A stretch of DNA of 64,000 nt from Leptospira idonii (GTDB lineage: Bacteria; Spirochaetota; Leptospiria; Leptospirales; Leptospiraceae), in the NCBI RefSeq assembly GCF_004770995.1, contig NZ_RQHW01000042.1, positions 1-64,000 of the forward strand, given 5' to 3'. Both the position numbers and the translations under genes were made by a program. Position 1 is the first letter of the stretch. Every line of letters begins with the position of its first letter. The notes under the pieces were generated by a model. It made no database searches. It saw only the letters and a program-made list of their open reading frames with translations, and had not been told where the DNA came from. Positions 56,948 through 64,000 of this stretch are shown here, in pieces.

Positions 56948-57679
56948 ATGAAAAACGCGGAAAAACAGGATCGCGACCCGAATCAAATCAGAGAATTATT
57001 CTTTTCTGAGAAAGAAATTCCTTGGGAGCAGGTCTTTGAGAGTGAAGAAAATTTAAAAGAATTTATGGCATGTGAAGAAACACTTGTCGCCTTATTCGAA
57101 CAAAATTCCACATTCTTTGAAAAGGATGCTTACTTCGCCTTCCGAGAGACCTTAGACATTGCAAAAGCAGAACTGCTCTTAGACGGCAAACATGGCCACC
57201 CTCTCCCTGACTTTTTAAAACATTATACGGAAACAAATCTGGCGGCTCCTGAGAAAAAAGACACTCTCATCGTTCGTTTGTCCCAAAAGGGAATTCAACT
57301 CATCGACAGTCTTCTTGAGTCCGTGAAAATCCAAGAGTCTTTCGATTTGGCACCCGTGTTACGCGCATCAGCCGACACGATCCCTCAAGATACAAACTCT
57401 GTGATTTTTGAGGAAACAACTGCAGAAAACCAAAGATTTTACTATCAAATTGTTAAGGAAACCCCTGAAGAAGTGTATCTTTCCGTAAAAGCGGAAACCA
57501 ACCAAGAGGGAAGATTCCACCAAGTCAATTTGAGAAAGGACGGAAGGTTCATCCTGTCCAGCAAAATCAGCTTGGAAGGAACTGCTAGTTTTTCCGGTCT
57601 AAAACCTGGCAATTACAGCATAGAGTTTCTAGGAAACGGCAAATCAAAATCATTTGACTTATCTGTTTTGGTAGGATAA
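56948..57679 (+). CDS. Sigma/CHAT-associated helper protein, candidate anti-sigma
   Basis: This is a protein of about 243 residues (an ATG at 56894 overlapping the sigma gene is possible). It has no membrane helix and only one cysteine, so it is not a zinc-finger anti-sigma. Residues ~15-85 are helical; residues ~100-135 carry the IVRLSQKGIQLIDSLLES pattern; the C-terminal ~90 residues form a beta-sandwich with VNLRKDGRFIL and a SGLKPGNYSIEF end, as often seen beside CHAT genes. It could bind the sigma factor and be a CHAT substrate; this is inferred from gene order only. Confidence 0.6.
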   Translation: MKNAEKQDRDPNQIRELFFSEKEIPWEQVFESEENLKEFMACEETLVALFEQNSTFFEKDAYFAFRETLDIAKAELLLDGKHGHPLPDFLKHYTETNLAAPEKKDTLIVRLSQKGIQLIDSLLESVKIQESFDLAPVLRASADTIPQDTNSVIFEETTAENQRFYYQIVKETPEEVYLSVKAETNQEGRFHQVNLRKDGRFILSSKISLEGTASFSGLKPGNYSIEFLGNGKSKSFDLSVLVG

Positions 57680-57691
57680 TCTCGAGCGAGG

Positions 57692-59509
57692 ATGCTCTCG
57701 CTTATCATTGATCGTGTTGGAAACGTAAATATCTTCAACGTGTTGGATGAAAATCTGCCGGGAGAAGAATCTCACATCCAATCCACCATCGATGAAGACC
57801 TCATTCTAGAATTCATCGGCGAAGTCGATAGTCTGGTTCGGGTCTCGCAAGCGGTTTTAAACAATCCCAATCAAGTAGTGAACGCGGATATTCTTCATGA
57901 TCTGCGTATTTTGGGGGAAACTTTTTATCAGCAGTTTTTTCCTTCTTCCATCATTGAAAAACTAAAGACCACTACCAAACGAAGCATTCATTTTAATATC
58001 GATCCTACTCTGGCTCTCATTCCTTGGGAACTTCTGCACGATGGAAGTGCCTTCCTTTCCGATAAATTCCGCATCGGAAAAACGGTAAGGGGAGGATTGC
58101 ATCGTTCCGTAAATCGGGAAAATCAAAAGATCAAGATGCTCATCATCGCAGATCCTACGGAAGACCTTCCGAATGCACAGAAAGAAGGAGAGGTTTTATT
58201 CTCCATCCTCAGTCAAAAGGTTCCTTCTCATCTTTTGGAATTGGAATTCATCGGCGGGAAACAAGTCACCAAACTTAAGTTACTTTCTTTGATCAAAGAC
58301 AAACATATCATTCATTATTCCGGGCATCTTCATTTCTCCGACGATTCTTTGGAAAACGGATGGCTTCTTTCCGAAGGTAAAATTCTGAAAGCAAGAGAGA
58401 TCAAATCCACGGGAATCAATACCGATTTGGTATTTTCCAACTCTTGTATGTCCGCAAAGGCTGCGGGTAAAAAATTAAACCCGGACATCCTCAATCAATA
58501 TGCGGGAGCTTTTTTAACTGCGGGAATCAAAACCTTTATCGGAACCAATTGGGAAATTTTAGACAACGACCGCACCATAGACTTCACAACTAAGTTTTAT
58601 ACTTTTTTATTCACCGAAAAAACGGTGGGTGAGTCTTTGTATATGGCAAAAGAAAACGCAAGAAGGAACTATCATTCCAACGATTTAACTTGGGCCAATT
58701 ACGCTTTGTACGGAAATCCCGATTTCTCCGTTTTATCTACCGAGAAAAAAATCCTTCCCGTGCAGAAGATACTCAATCCTTCTTATGTTTTGGATTTTTA
58801 TCCTTCTCCTATCTCTCTTGCGTATTCAAAGTTTTTAAACAAACAAAGAGCAGGCCTTTCTCAAATGGAAGTTTTGCGATCGTTGATGCAGGTGTTCGAA
58901 AGTTTTTCCCAAGTATTGGGAATGATCATTTTCAGCGATCATAAATTCCATTCCATGAACAAGGCGATTCCGAATAACCCGGATGATGTGCTCGTCATCA
59001 GAAAATGGTGGGAATTGATTTACAGTTGTATTTGGGATTTCGAAAAATTAAAAATCTCAAGCTTCATGGATACCGTTCCTTTCGTTCTGCACAATCACAA
59101 AGAAACCATCTTTAAAATCATCGGTTGGTGGGAGCAGTGGGAAGAGAAAGAGATCCCGAAAGAGGAATTGGAATCCTACCTCATCATCCTTCAGTTCTTT
59201 TTGGAGAATCTGCTTTTGGAATTTTCCGAATTGGAAAAAGTAAACGTGCTTCTTGTTTCTGAAAATCATAATCCTCATTATTATTTTAAAGGAGTGAAAC
59301 CTACTTATTCTCTAGTCACAGCTCCCGGTGTGAAAGATAAAACGGCGGATCTTCTTGCCAAATACAAAGGCTCTCTTGTGATCTATCACGATAAAAAGAA
59401 AGCGATCATTCCTTATCTTACTTATTTTAAAGAGAAAAAAGATTCGGGAGATCTGGAACTGGTGTTCAGCGGTCTGGAACCTTTTCCTATGGAGACTTCC
59501 ACGAGTTGA
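57692..59509 (+). CDS. CHAT-domain caspase-like protease
   Basis: This is a 605-residue protein. Residues ~95-345 are a CHAT (caspase HetF-associated with TPR) peptidase domain. Catalytic dyad: H212 in IIHYSGHLHF and C252 in VFSNSCMSAKA; FIGTNWEILDNDRTID and GNPDFSV are further family marks. The remaining 260 residues are mostly helical with no family I recognise. An intact dyad indicates an active protease, probably triggered by a signal. It is 12 bases after the helper gene and overlaps the next gene by four bases. Related proteases are used in craspase to cleave Csx30, which holds a sigma factor. Confidence 0.85.
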   Translation: MLSLIIDRVGNVNIFNVLDENLPGEESHIQSTIDEDLILEFIGEVDSLVRVSQAVLNNPNQVVNADILHDLRILGETFYQQFFPSSIIEKLKTTTKRSIHFNIDPTLALIPWELLHDGSAFLSDKFRIGKTVRGGLHRSVNRENQKIKMLIIADPTEDLPNAQKEGEVLFSILSQKVPSHLLELEFIGGKQVTKLKLLSLIKDKHIIHYSGHLHFSDDSLENGWLLSEGKILKAREIKSTGINTDLVFSNSCMSAKAAGKKLNPDILNQYAGAFLTAGIKTFIGTNWEILDNDRTIDFTTKFYTFLFTEKTVGESLYMAKENARRNYHSNDLTWANYALYGNPDFSVLSTEKKILPVQKILNPSYVLDFYPSPISLAYSKFLNKQRAGLSQMEVLRSLMQVFESFSQVLGMIIFSDHKFHSMNKAIPNNPDDVLVIRKWWELIYSCIWDFEKLKISSFMDTVPFVLHNHKETIFKIIGWWEQWEEKEIPKEELESYLIILQFFLENLLLEFSELEKVNVLLVSENHNPHYYFKGVKPTYSLVTAPGVKDKTADLLAKYKGSLVIYHDKKKAIIPYLTYFKEKKDSGDLELVFSGLEPFPMETSTS

Positions 59510-60231
59510 GCCTTTGCCATCCAGATAAAGAAGGTTCTCCTCCTAAGGTTTCCTGCGGGGCGTGTTGCGGTCTTTTCAATCTCAAGTTAGATTCTTCCGG
59601 TTACAAACGACTTTTGAAAGAAAGAACGGATGAGTTTCGTTCTACTGTGAACTTATCTGTTCGACATACTTTCCCAGCCTTTCGTCAGCATAGAGAAGCG
59701 GTAGAACAAGGTTTTTCTAAGAACGACGATATGACCTACAACTGTCCTTTTTTAGGTTATGTGGACGAAAAAGAAGCCCGCATCGGTTGTATGATCCATC
59801 CTATTTTTACGGGAGATCCTAAAAGCCAAAACTTTTCCTTCTACGGAACTTCCATTTGCCAGGCATACGACTGCAAAAACAAGGAACATGAGTTAGTCGA
59901 CTTGTGGGAAAAAATATTCCTAGATGTAACGGAAGACTCAGTGCAGTTTTCCCATTTGGCTTCGGATCATATACTTTGTTTCGTTTTGGAAAGGTTTTTG
60001 GTTCTGAAAGGATGGAGTGTTTCGGAAGGATTGGCATCCTTCGAGGGTTTGTTCGCTTCTATTTTTCGAATCCGCCTAGGGCTTGTTGGAAAAGTATTTC
60101 CTACTTCTTTCGAGATTAGGTACGAATCGTTCCCCGATTTGGAATCGGTATATTCTTTTTTGAGAGAGTATTTGGGAGAGGGGATTTCTGATCTTTGGGA
60201 AGAGATAAAAAATACCCCGGAGAGGGTTTAG
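59506..60231 (+). CDS. YkgJ-type cysteine-cluster protein
   Basis: This is a 241-residue protein, with start TTG 59506 overlapping the CHAT gene stop. The N-terminal part has VSCGACCGLFNLKL, and later cysteines include YNCPFLGYVDEKEARIGCMIHP and ICQAYDCKNKEH, a pattern of the YkgJ/UPF0153 family that probably binds zinc or an iron-sulphur cluster. The C-terminal ~90 residues are helical. Its translational coupling places it in the sigma/CHAT cassette, where it could be a metal- or redox-responsive partner, which is inference. A terminator ends the cassette. Confidence 0.72.
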   Translation: MSLCHPDKEGSPPKVSCGACCGLFNLKLDSSGYKRLLKERTDEFRSTVNLSVRHTFPAFRQHREAVEQGFSKNDDMTYNCPFLGYVDEKEARIGCMIHPIFTGDPKSQNFSFYGTSICQAYDCKNKEHELVDLWEKIFLDVTEDSVQFSHLASDHILCFVLERFLVLKGWSVSEGLASFEGLFASIFRIRLGLVGKVFPTSFEIRYESFPDLESVYSFLREYLGEGISDLWEEIKNTPERV

Positions 60232-60245
60232 CTAACCGGGGTTTT
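60214..60245 (+). terminator. Terminator of the sigma/CHAT cassette
   Basis: ACCCCGG (60214-60220) pairs with CCGGGGT (60236-60242) around a 15-base loop, followed by TTT. It includes the stop codon of the cysteine-cluster gene and faces the convergent phasin-like gene. Confidence 0.75.
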
Positions 60246-60267
60246 GTTTGAATCTGGAGGATTCTAA

Positions 60268-60534
60268 TTAAGCTTTAGAAGTAGCAGTAGCTACTTTTTG
60301 TTTTGCCTCAGCAACAGCAGTGTTTGCTTTGCCAACGAGAACTTCTAGTTGAGAAATTCCGTCTTGGAGGTATTTTCTAAGAGTTACGGAAGTTTCACTT
60401 TGATCTTGCGCACCTTTTGCAGCTAAGCTTTGGAATTCAGTGTTGAGTTTAGTCCAAGCTGTTTCCGCTTCTACTTTCACAGTCGCTACTGCACCTAAGA
60501 TAAAGTTAAGGCTGTCTTTTACTTGTTTTTCCAT
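60268..60534 (-). CDS. Phasin-like small helical protein
   Basis: This is an 88-residue, almost fully helical, Ala/Lys/Thr-rich protein (VKDSLNFILGAVATVKVEA at the start, KQKVATATSKA at the end) with the amphipathic heptad pattern of phasins and related polyhydroxyalkanoate granule proteins. There are no cysteines and no signal peptide. The best context support is two TGC-N3-GCA palindromes in its promoter, the site type bound by the PHA regulator PhaR. A granule- or membrane-associated role is inferred; the family match is by composition and length only. Confidence 0.6.
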   Translation of the reverse strand: MEKQVKDSLNFILGAVATVKVEAETAWTKLNTEFQSLAAKGAQDQSETSVTLRKYLQDGISQLEVLVGKANTAVAEAKQKVATATSKA

Positions 60535-60560
60535 TTTCGGTTCCTCGTTTTAAATGTCAT

Positions 60561-60606
60561 TGTGCATTGCACTATTTCTTTTTGTGCGTTGCACAGGAAA
60601 CGTCAA
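60561..60606 (-). promoter_or_regulatory. Twin palindromic operator in the phasin-like promoter
   Basis: TGTGC-ATT-GCACT (60561-60573) and TGTGC-GTT-GCACA (60583-60595) share the core TGC-N3-GCA and are 22 bases apart centre to centre (two helical turns). On the minus strand a TTGACG (60606-60601) sits just upstream and could be the -35. The operators lie between it and the start codon, a repressor-like position. Confidence 0.6.
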
Positions 60607-60651
60607 CCCTTTTTTTCATTTTTTTTGCCGGTTCCTGGAAAAAAATGACGC

Positions 60652-61719
60652 ATGGATTCGTCACGATTTTCTCCCATTTCCTGGAAAGAAGGAATTCTTA
60701 CACTCTTGGACCAAAGGGTTCTGCCAGGGAAAAAGTCATTTTTAAATTTAGAAACGGTGGATGATACAGTCACATGCATTCGAGAAATGGCTGTTAGAGG
60801 GGCCCCTGCCATCGCCATCACTGGGGTTTTCGGACTTGCTCTGGGAGCTAGGGCGCAGTCAGGGAATGTTGACAAAACAGATGTGGAAAACCTGATCGCA
60901 AAAGTGTTCGCCTCCCGACCCACTGCCGTGAATCTTTCTTTTGCTTTGAAAGAAGCGAAAAAAAGAGTCGAACAAGTGTTATCTTGGGAAGATCATTATA
61001 AGATATGGAAAGCTTATGCGGTCGAAATGATGCAGAAAGATCTTTCCGACAATTTGCGTTTGGGGAAAAACGGAGTTTCTCTTTTTTCCAAATCCCAAAA
61101 AGAGTTTCATGTAATCACTCATTGCAATACGGGAGCTTTAGCGACCGCAGGACACGGAACAGCTTTGGGAGTGATCCGTTCTTTGAGAGATGCAGGAAAT
61201 AAAGTGGTAGTGTATGCGGATGAGACCAGACCTTTTCTGCAAGGATCCAGACTTACCGCTTTCGAGATGATGGAAGAAGGAATCGAGTGTCATATCATTA
61301 CGGACGGAATGTCCGGATGGCTGATGAATCACAAAAAGATAGATGCAGTGTTAGTAGGATGTGATCGAGTTGCTGCCAACGGAGATACTGCCAATAAAAT
61401 CGGGACTTATAATTTGGCGATTGTCGCGAAAGAACATTCCGTACCCTTTTACGTCTGTGCCACTCGGGACAGTTTCGATCTGAGCTTGGAGGACGGCAGA
61501 AAAATTCCCATCGAAATGAGAAAGGAAGAGGAAGTGACCGTTTTCGATTTTTTGAAGAATGGAAAAGGGGAATTGTATCTGCAACCGGGAACTACTTCTC
61601 CTGCGGGGGCGAGAGCTCTGAACCCTTCTTTCGATGTGACTCCTCATAAATTCATTTCTTCTTTTATCACCGAATTCGGGTGTTTTCTTCCGGGAGAAAT
61701 CGGAAGTCGTCTAAGCTAA
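60652..61719 (+). CDS. mtnA: Methylthioribose-1-phosphate isomerase
   Basis: This is a 355-residue MtnA that converts 5-methylthioribose-1-phosphate to the ribulose form in methionine salvage. The RGAPAI loop, catalytic Cys in THCNTGALAT, the DETRPFLQGSRLTAFEM block and the catalytic Asp in VGCDRVAANGDTANKIGTY are all in place. MtnC lies at 27551 on the same strand, and SAM synthase at 16985; the other salvage steps (mtnB, mtnD, and phosphorolysis) are outside the window. The ATG at 60652 has no strong ribosome site but matches the family start. Confidence 0.94.
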   Translation: MDSSRFSPISWKEGILTLLDQRVLPGKKSFLNLETVDDTVTCIREMAVRGAPAIAITGVFGLALGARAQSGNVDKTDVENLIAKVFASRPTAVNLSFALKEAKKRVEQVLSWEDHYKIWKAYAVEMMQKDLSDNLRLGKNGVSLFSKSQKEFHVITHCNTGALATAGHGTALGVIRSLRDAGNKVVVYADETRPFLQGSRLTAFEMMEEGIECHIITDGMSGWLMNHKKIDAVLVGCDRVAANGDTANKIGTYNLAIVAKEHSVPFYVCATRDSFDLSLEDGRKIPIEMRKEEEVTVFDFLKNGKGELYLQPGTTSPAGARALNPSFDVTPHKFISSFITEFGCFLPGEIGSRLS

Positions 61720-61731
61720 GAGAGGAATTTT

Positions 61732-62244
61732 ATGGAAGAGTCGGCTACTTTAGGCGGAGGTTGTTTTTGGTGTACTGAGGCGGTGTATTTGAGGATTCCA
61801 GGAGTGTTGTCCGTGGAGTCCGGATATGCAGGAGGTACTACAAAAAACCCCACCTACCAGGAAATCTGCACAGGTACCACAGGCCATGCGGAGGTCATCC
61901 GCATCCGATACGACTCATCTCTCATCGGTTTCTCCGACATTTTGGATGTTTTTTGGAAAGCTCATGATCCTACCACACTCAACCGACAGGGAAATGACGT
62001 AGGAACTCAATACAGATCTGTGATTTTTTATCACGATGAAAATCAGAAACAAATCGCGGAGGCTTCTAAAAAGGAAGCAGGGAAATACTTCGCAGGCCGT
62101 TCCATCGTCACTGAAATTTCGCCTCTGCCGGAGTATTATCCTGCGGAGAATTATCATCAGAATTACTTCGCATTGAATCCTGGAAATCCATACTGCAATT
62201 ATGTGATCCCTCCCAAATTGGCAAAATTGGGATTAAAATTATAA
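61732..62244 (+). CDS. msrA: Peptide methionine-S-sulfoxide reductase A
   Basis: This is a 170-residue MsrA that repairs methionine-S-sulfoxide. The catalytic motif GGGCFWCTEAV (nucleophilic Cys near residue 10) is followed by GYAGGTTKNPTY, TGHAEVIRI, DPTTLNRQGNDVGTQYRSVIF and YHQNYFALNPGNPYCNY. It lies 12 bases after mtnA with AGAGGAATTTT upstream, so both are probably co-transcribed, linking repair and salvage of methionine. It holds one exact and one variant copy of the dispersed AGGTACYACA word. Confidence 0.96.
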   Translation: MEESATLGGGCFWCTEAVYLRIPGVLSVESGYAGGTTKNPTYQEICTGTTGHAEVIRIRYDSSLIGFSDILDVFWKAHDPTTLNRQGNDVGTQYRSVIFYHDENQKQIAEASKKEAGKYFAGRSIVTEISPLPEYYPAENYHQNYFALNPGNPYCNYVIPPKLAKLGLKL

Positions 62245-62249
62245 GGAAA

Positions 62250-62268
62250 GGGCAAACAAAGTTTGCCC
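62250..62268. terminator. Bidirectional terminator between msrA and the FapA gene
   Basis: GGGCAAAC (62250-62257) and GTTTGCCC (62261-62268) form a perfect eight-base-pair stem with a three-base loop six bases after the msrA stop. On the minus strand TTTCC follows. The convergent arrangement suits a shared terminator. Confidence 0.75.
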
Positions 62269-62281
62269 GAAGAGATTTTGT

Positions 62282-63763
62282 TTACTTCGCCTTAAATGCG
62301 GTCATCATCGCTTTTTCCTGGTTCGGGAAAAAGTTCATGATGAAGGATGTTTGAGGCTTAGTGATCTTCTCTATTTGTCTTCTGTATTTGATTGTGGCTC
62401 CGGGGTGGGCGGTGTTTCTTACCACAACTTTCACATTATCAGTGTTATATCGAGTCGATTTGAGTTCTTCCACTTTAGAGCGAAGCAGTTCCAATGTTTT
62501 CGATTTTTTCTGATACGCATCGAATACGTCTTTGAACTTTTGTTTTCTAGCTTCGTCCAGTTTGCCTCTGGTTCTTTGGACTACCTCTTTGATCTTTTGG
62601 ATTTCTGGTACGACCGCTTCCAATTCTTTGTCCAATTGCTGTAGTTTCGCAGTTCCTTCCGTAAACAATCTGTCGTTTTTGAAATGGAAACCGATTTCTA
62701 CGGTTGTGTCCATTTGTGCAGAGGAACCTAACGAAGACAATGTGATTCCTTTGTAAGTGATCACTTCCGATCCTACCAGAGAGGAGGACTCTCCTGTAAG
62801 GATCACGTTGCCCAAACAATAAACCTTGGAACCTAAAATGAAGTTCTCTACGATACAGTCCCCGTCGATTTCCAAAATTGCGTTTTCTATGAATTTCGCT
62901 CGAAGATCTCCTTTGATTCGGATCACTCCTTTCGATTTCCCTTTGACTCCGCCTTTCACTTCCAAATCTTCTCCGACGGTCACTTCGGAAGATTCTACGT
63001 TTCCTTCCAAAAACAAGGATCCGTTGCAGACTACTACTGCGCCTTCTTCGATGGTTCCTTTCACTCGGATGGTTCCGTCAAAGTTGATGTTTCCCGTTCC
63101 TAATCCGATGCTGGAATCGATATTTAACTCGGGTGATACGGTGAGAGAGTTGTCTGTGGAGAATACTACGCCGCTGAGCGCTGCGAAATATTCTTTTAAT
63201 TGTAATCCGGGGTTTTCAGGATCTTCGATCGTTTTGGGAAGTACGTTTTTTCCCAAAGTCAGTTTCGGTCTGTCGATCGGGTTAGGATAAACCGGCTTTC
63301 CTTCTACGTCTACTCCTTGTTCGCCGGCAAGGCCGTCGAATAGAGTCGCCAGTTTTTCTCCTTCTTTTACGTGAATGTATTTATTGATGTTTCTAAAATC
63401 CGCGCTTCCATCCTCTTTGAGGACGACTCTTTGTGCTCTGGGAAAATAAAATTTGATCCAACCGCTTTTTCCCTGTTTTGCGGGTTTGCCTCTGGCGATG
63501 ATGAATTCCAGTTGTGATTTATGTTGACTTGCGTCTCCTATCGCCGCTTCGATGGAAGAGGCGGCTTTGTCCACATCCTGCATCAAAATCCGATCCGGAT
63601 GGATTCTGGCTTTTTCGATTGCCTCAAGAATCAGTATATTGCTCATAGAACCGCCAATCAGCCATAGCGGTTTCACGACTAAGGTGGCCGAAAGTCGGTC
63701 ATCAGAAATCTGAATTTTTAAACCCCTTTCCGGATTGAATTCCGGGGATTGATTCTGTTCCAT
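62282..63763 (-). CDS. FapA-family (DUF342) protein
   Basis: This is a 493-residue FapA-type protein. Residues ~20-160 form an N-terminal alpha/beta part; residues ~190-345 form a stacked beta-helix with repeated short strands (FDGTIRVKGTIEEGAVVVC, GDLEVKGG-like and IKGDLRAKFIENA); residues ~375-430 are a coiled coil. FapA-like proteins act in flagellar assembly or localisation in several bacteria, possibly polymerising. Nothing else in the region is flagellar; the fliG/fliH run lies at 32-34 kb. No strong ribosome site is seen before ATG 63763. Confidence 0.82.
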   Translation of the reverse strand: MEQNQSPEFNPERGLKIQISDDRLSATLVVKPLWLIGGSMSNILILEAIEKARIHPDRILMQDVDKAASSIEAAIGDASQHKSQLEFIIARGKPAKQGKSGWIKFYFPRAQRVVLKEDGSADFRNINKYIHVKEGEKLATLFDGLAGEQGVDVEGKPVYPNPIDRPKLTLGKNVLPKTIEDPENPGLQLKEYFAALSGVVFSTDNSLTVSPELNIDSSIGLGTGNINFDGTIRVKGTIEEGAVVVCNGSLFLEGNVESSEVTVGEDLEVKGGVKGKSKGVIRIKGDLRAKFIENAILEIDGDCIVENFILGSKVYCLGNVILTGESSSLVGSEVITYKGITLSSLGSSAQMDTTVEIGFHFKNDRLFTEGTAKLQQLDKELEAVVPEIQKIKEVVQRTRGKLDEARKQKFKDVFDAYQKKSKTLELLRSKVEELKSTRYNTDNVKVVVRNTAHPGATIKYRRQIEKITKPQTSFIMNFFPNQEKAMMTAFKAK

Positions 63764-63810
63764 ACTGTAATGAATATCGGCATAGCCCTAGGAAAAAGAG
63801 AGAAGATTCT

Positions 63811-64000
63811 CTACGCTTTTAACCAGTGCATAAAACTGCCGAAGGTTTTCAGTAAGGCTGGAACTCCTAAAATCTGAGTGTGGAGGGGAAGATTGTCTCC
63901 ATGAGTGAGTGCGGAAGAGGTGCGATGTACGTATTTATGTCCGATTTTCCCGAAATGCAGTGCTAATTTTTCGGATTCTTCGGGGGAAATGACGGGATCT
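63811..64000 (-). CDS. C-terminal end of an alpha/beta hydrolase (partial)
   Basis: Read on the minus strand, 64000 to 63811 is open for 62 residues and ends in TAG. The sequence includes DPVISPEESEKLALHF (the acid-residue Asp region), LTHGDNLPLH with the likely catalytic His, and a hydrophobic helical end ending MHWLKA. This is the typical C-terminus of carboxylesterase/alpha-beta hydrolases. The beginning of the gene and the nucleophile lie beyond the window. It is 47 bases upstream of the FapA gene on the same strand. Confidence 0.75.
   Translation of the reverse strand, partial: DPVISPEESEKLALHFGKIGHKYVHRTSSALTHGDNLPLHTQILGVPALLKTFGSFMHWLKA

Noticed and set aside
1..64000. Mobile elements, prophage, CRISPR arrays, rRNA and tRNA genes
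   Set aside because: I saw no transposase, integrase, spaced repeats or RNA gene signatures on either strand.

Overview
The window looks like chromosomal DNA of a Leptospira-type spirochaete, most likely from the saprophytic side of the genus; the species is not claimed. The reasons are moderate G+C, several 7TMR-DISM receptors fused to class III cyclases, spirochaetal lipoboxes, FliG/FliH-like and FapA genes, a DUF1564 protein (a family I know only from Leptospira), and a large single-pass TPR protein resembling the spirochaete flagellar collar family. I saw no rRNA, tRNA, insertion sequence, prophage or CRISPR array. Coding density is very high, and no gap between genes exceeds about 200 bases. 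Both edges cut a gene: the start of a minus-strand gene lies at 24-1, and the end of an alpha/beta hydrolase at 64000-63811.

Layout. 0-7 kb: small membrane protein, ethanolamine-type permease, a three-gene cluster for exported proteins (two related lipoproteins), and an intact class III cyclase receptor. 7-13.5 kb: glutamate-synthase-like flavoenzyme, a histidine kinase/response regulator pair, ssb, two lipoproteins. 13.6-20 kb: MBOAT acyltransferase, PilZ protein, NAD(P)-binding protein, DUF374 acyltransferase, metK, transketolase C-half, clpS, glycogen-binding-like exported protein. 20.5-28 kb: giant Asp/Gly-rich TPR protein, WecG/TagA glycosyltransferase, exported protein, MFS transporter, mtnC. 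28-34 kb, minus strand: a four-gene run (fliG-like, fliH-like, two 7TMR-DISM histidine-kinase-like proteins). 34-43.6 kb, plus strand: two overlapping 7TMR-DISM cyclases, a chemotaxis receptor overlapping a Sco-like gene, aldehyde dehydrogenase, double hemerythrin. 43.6-53 kb: gatB, DUF1564, the cobC-cobS-cobT cluster, dnaE, a membrane AraC regulator. 53-64 kb: acyl-CoA synthetase, M23 peptidase, a sigma factor / helper / CHAT protease / cysteine-cluster cassette, phasin-like gene, mtnA, msrA, FapA.

Most notable systems. (1) The cyclases at 34392 and 36512 have lost complementary active-site residues: one lacks the second metal aspartate, the other lacks the Thr/Asn/Arg set. A heterodimer would hold exactly one complete site, as in mammalian adenylyl cyclase C1/C2. 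(2) A sigma factor with two apparent HTH segments, a non-zinc-finger helper and a CHAT protease with an intact His/Cys dyad are consecutive genes, a candidate protease-controlled sigma pathway. (3) The two kinase-like receptors in the fliG/fliH run both lack the phospho-acceptor His, and one also lacks the ATP-binding motifs. (4) The 10-mer AGGTACCACA occurs ten times in 64 kb, in several reading frames and on both strands. (5) Two well-placed operators are visible: direct repeats next to a TATAAT after the AraC gene, and twin TGC-N3-GCA palindromes before the phasin-like gene.
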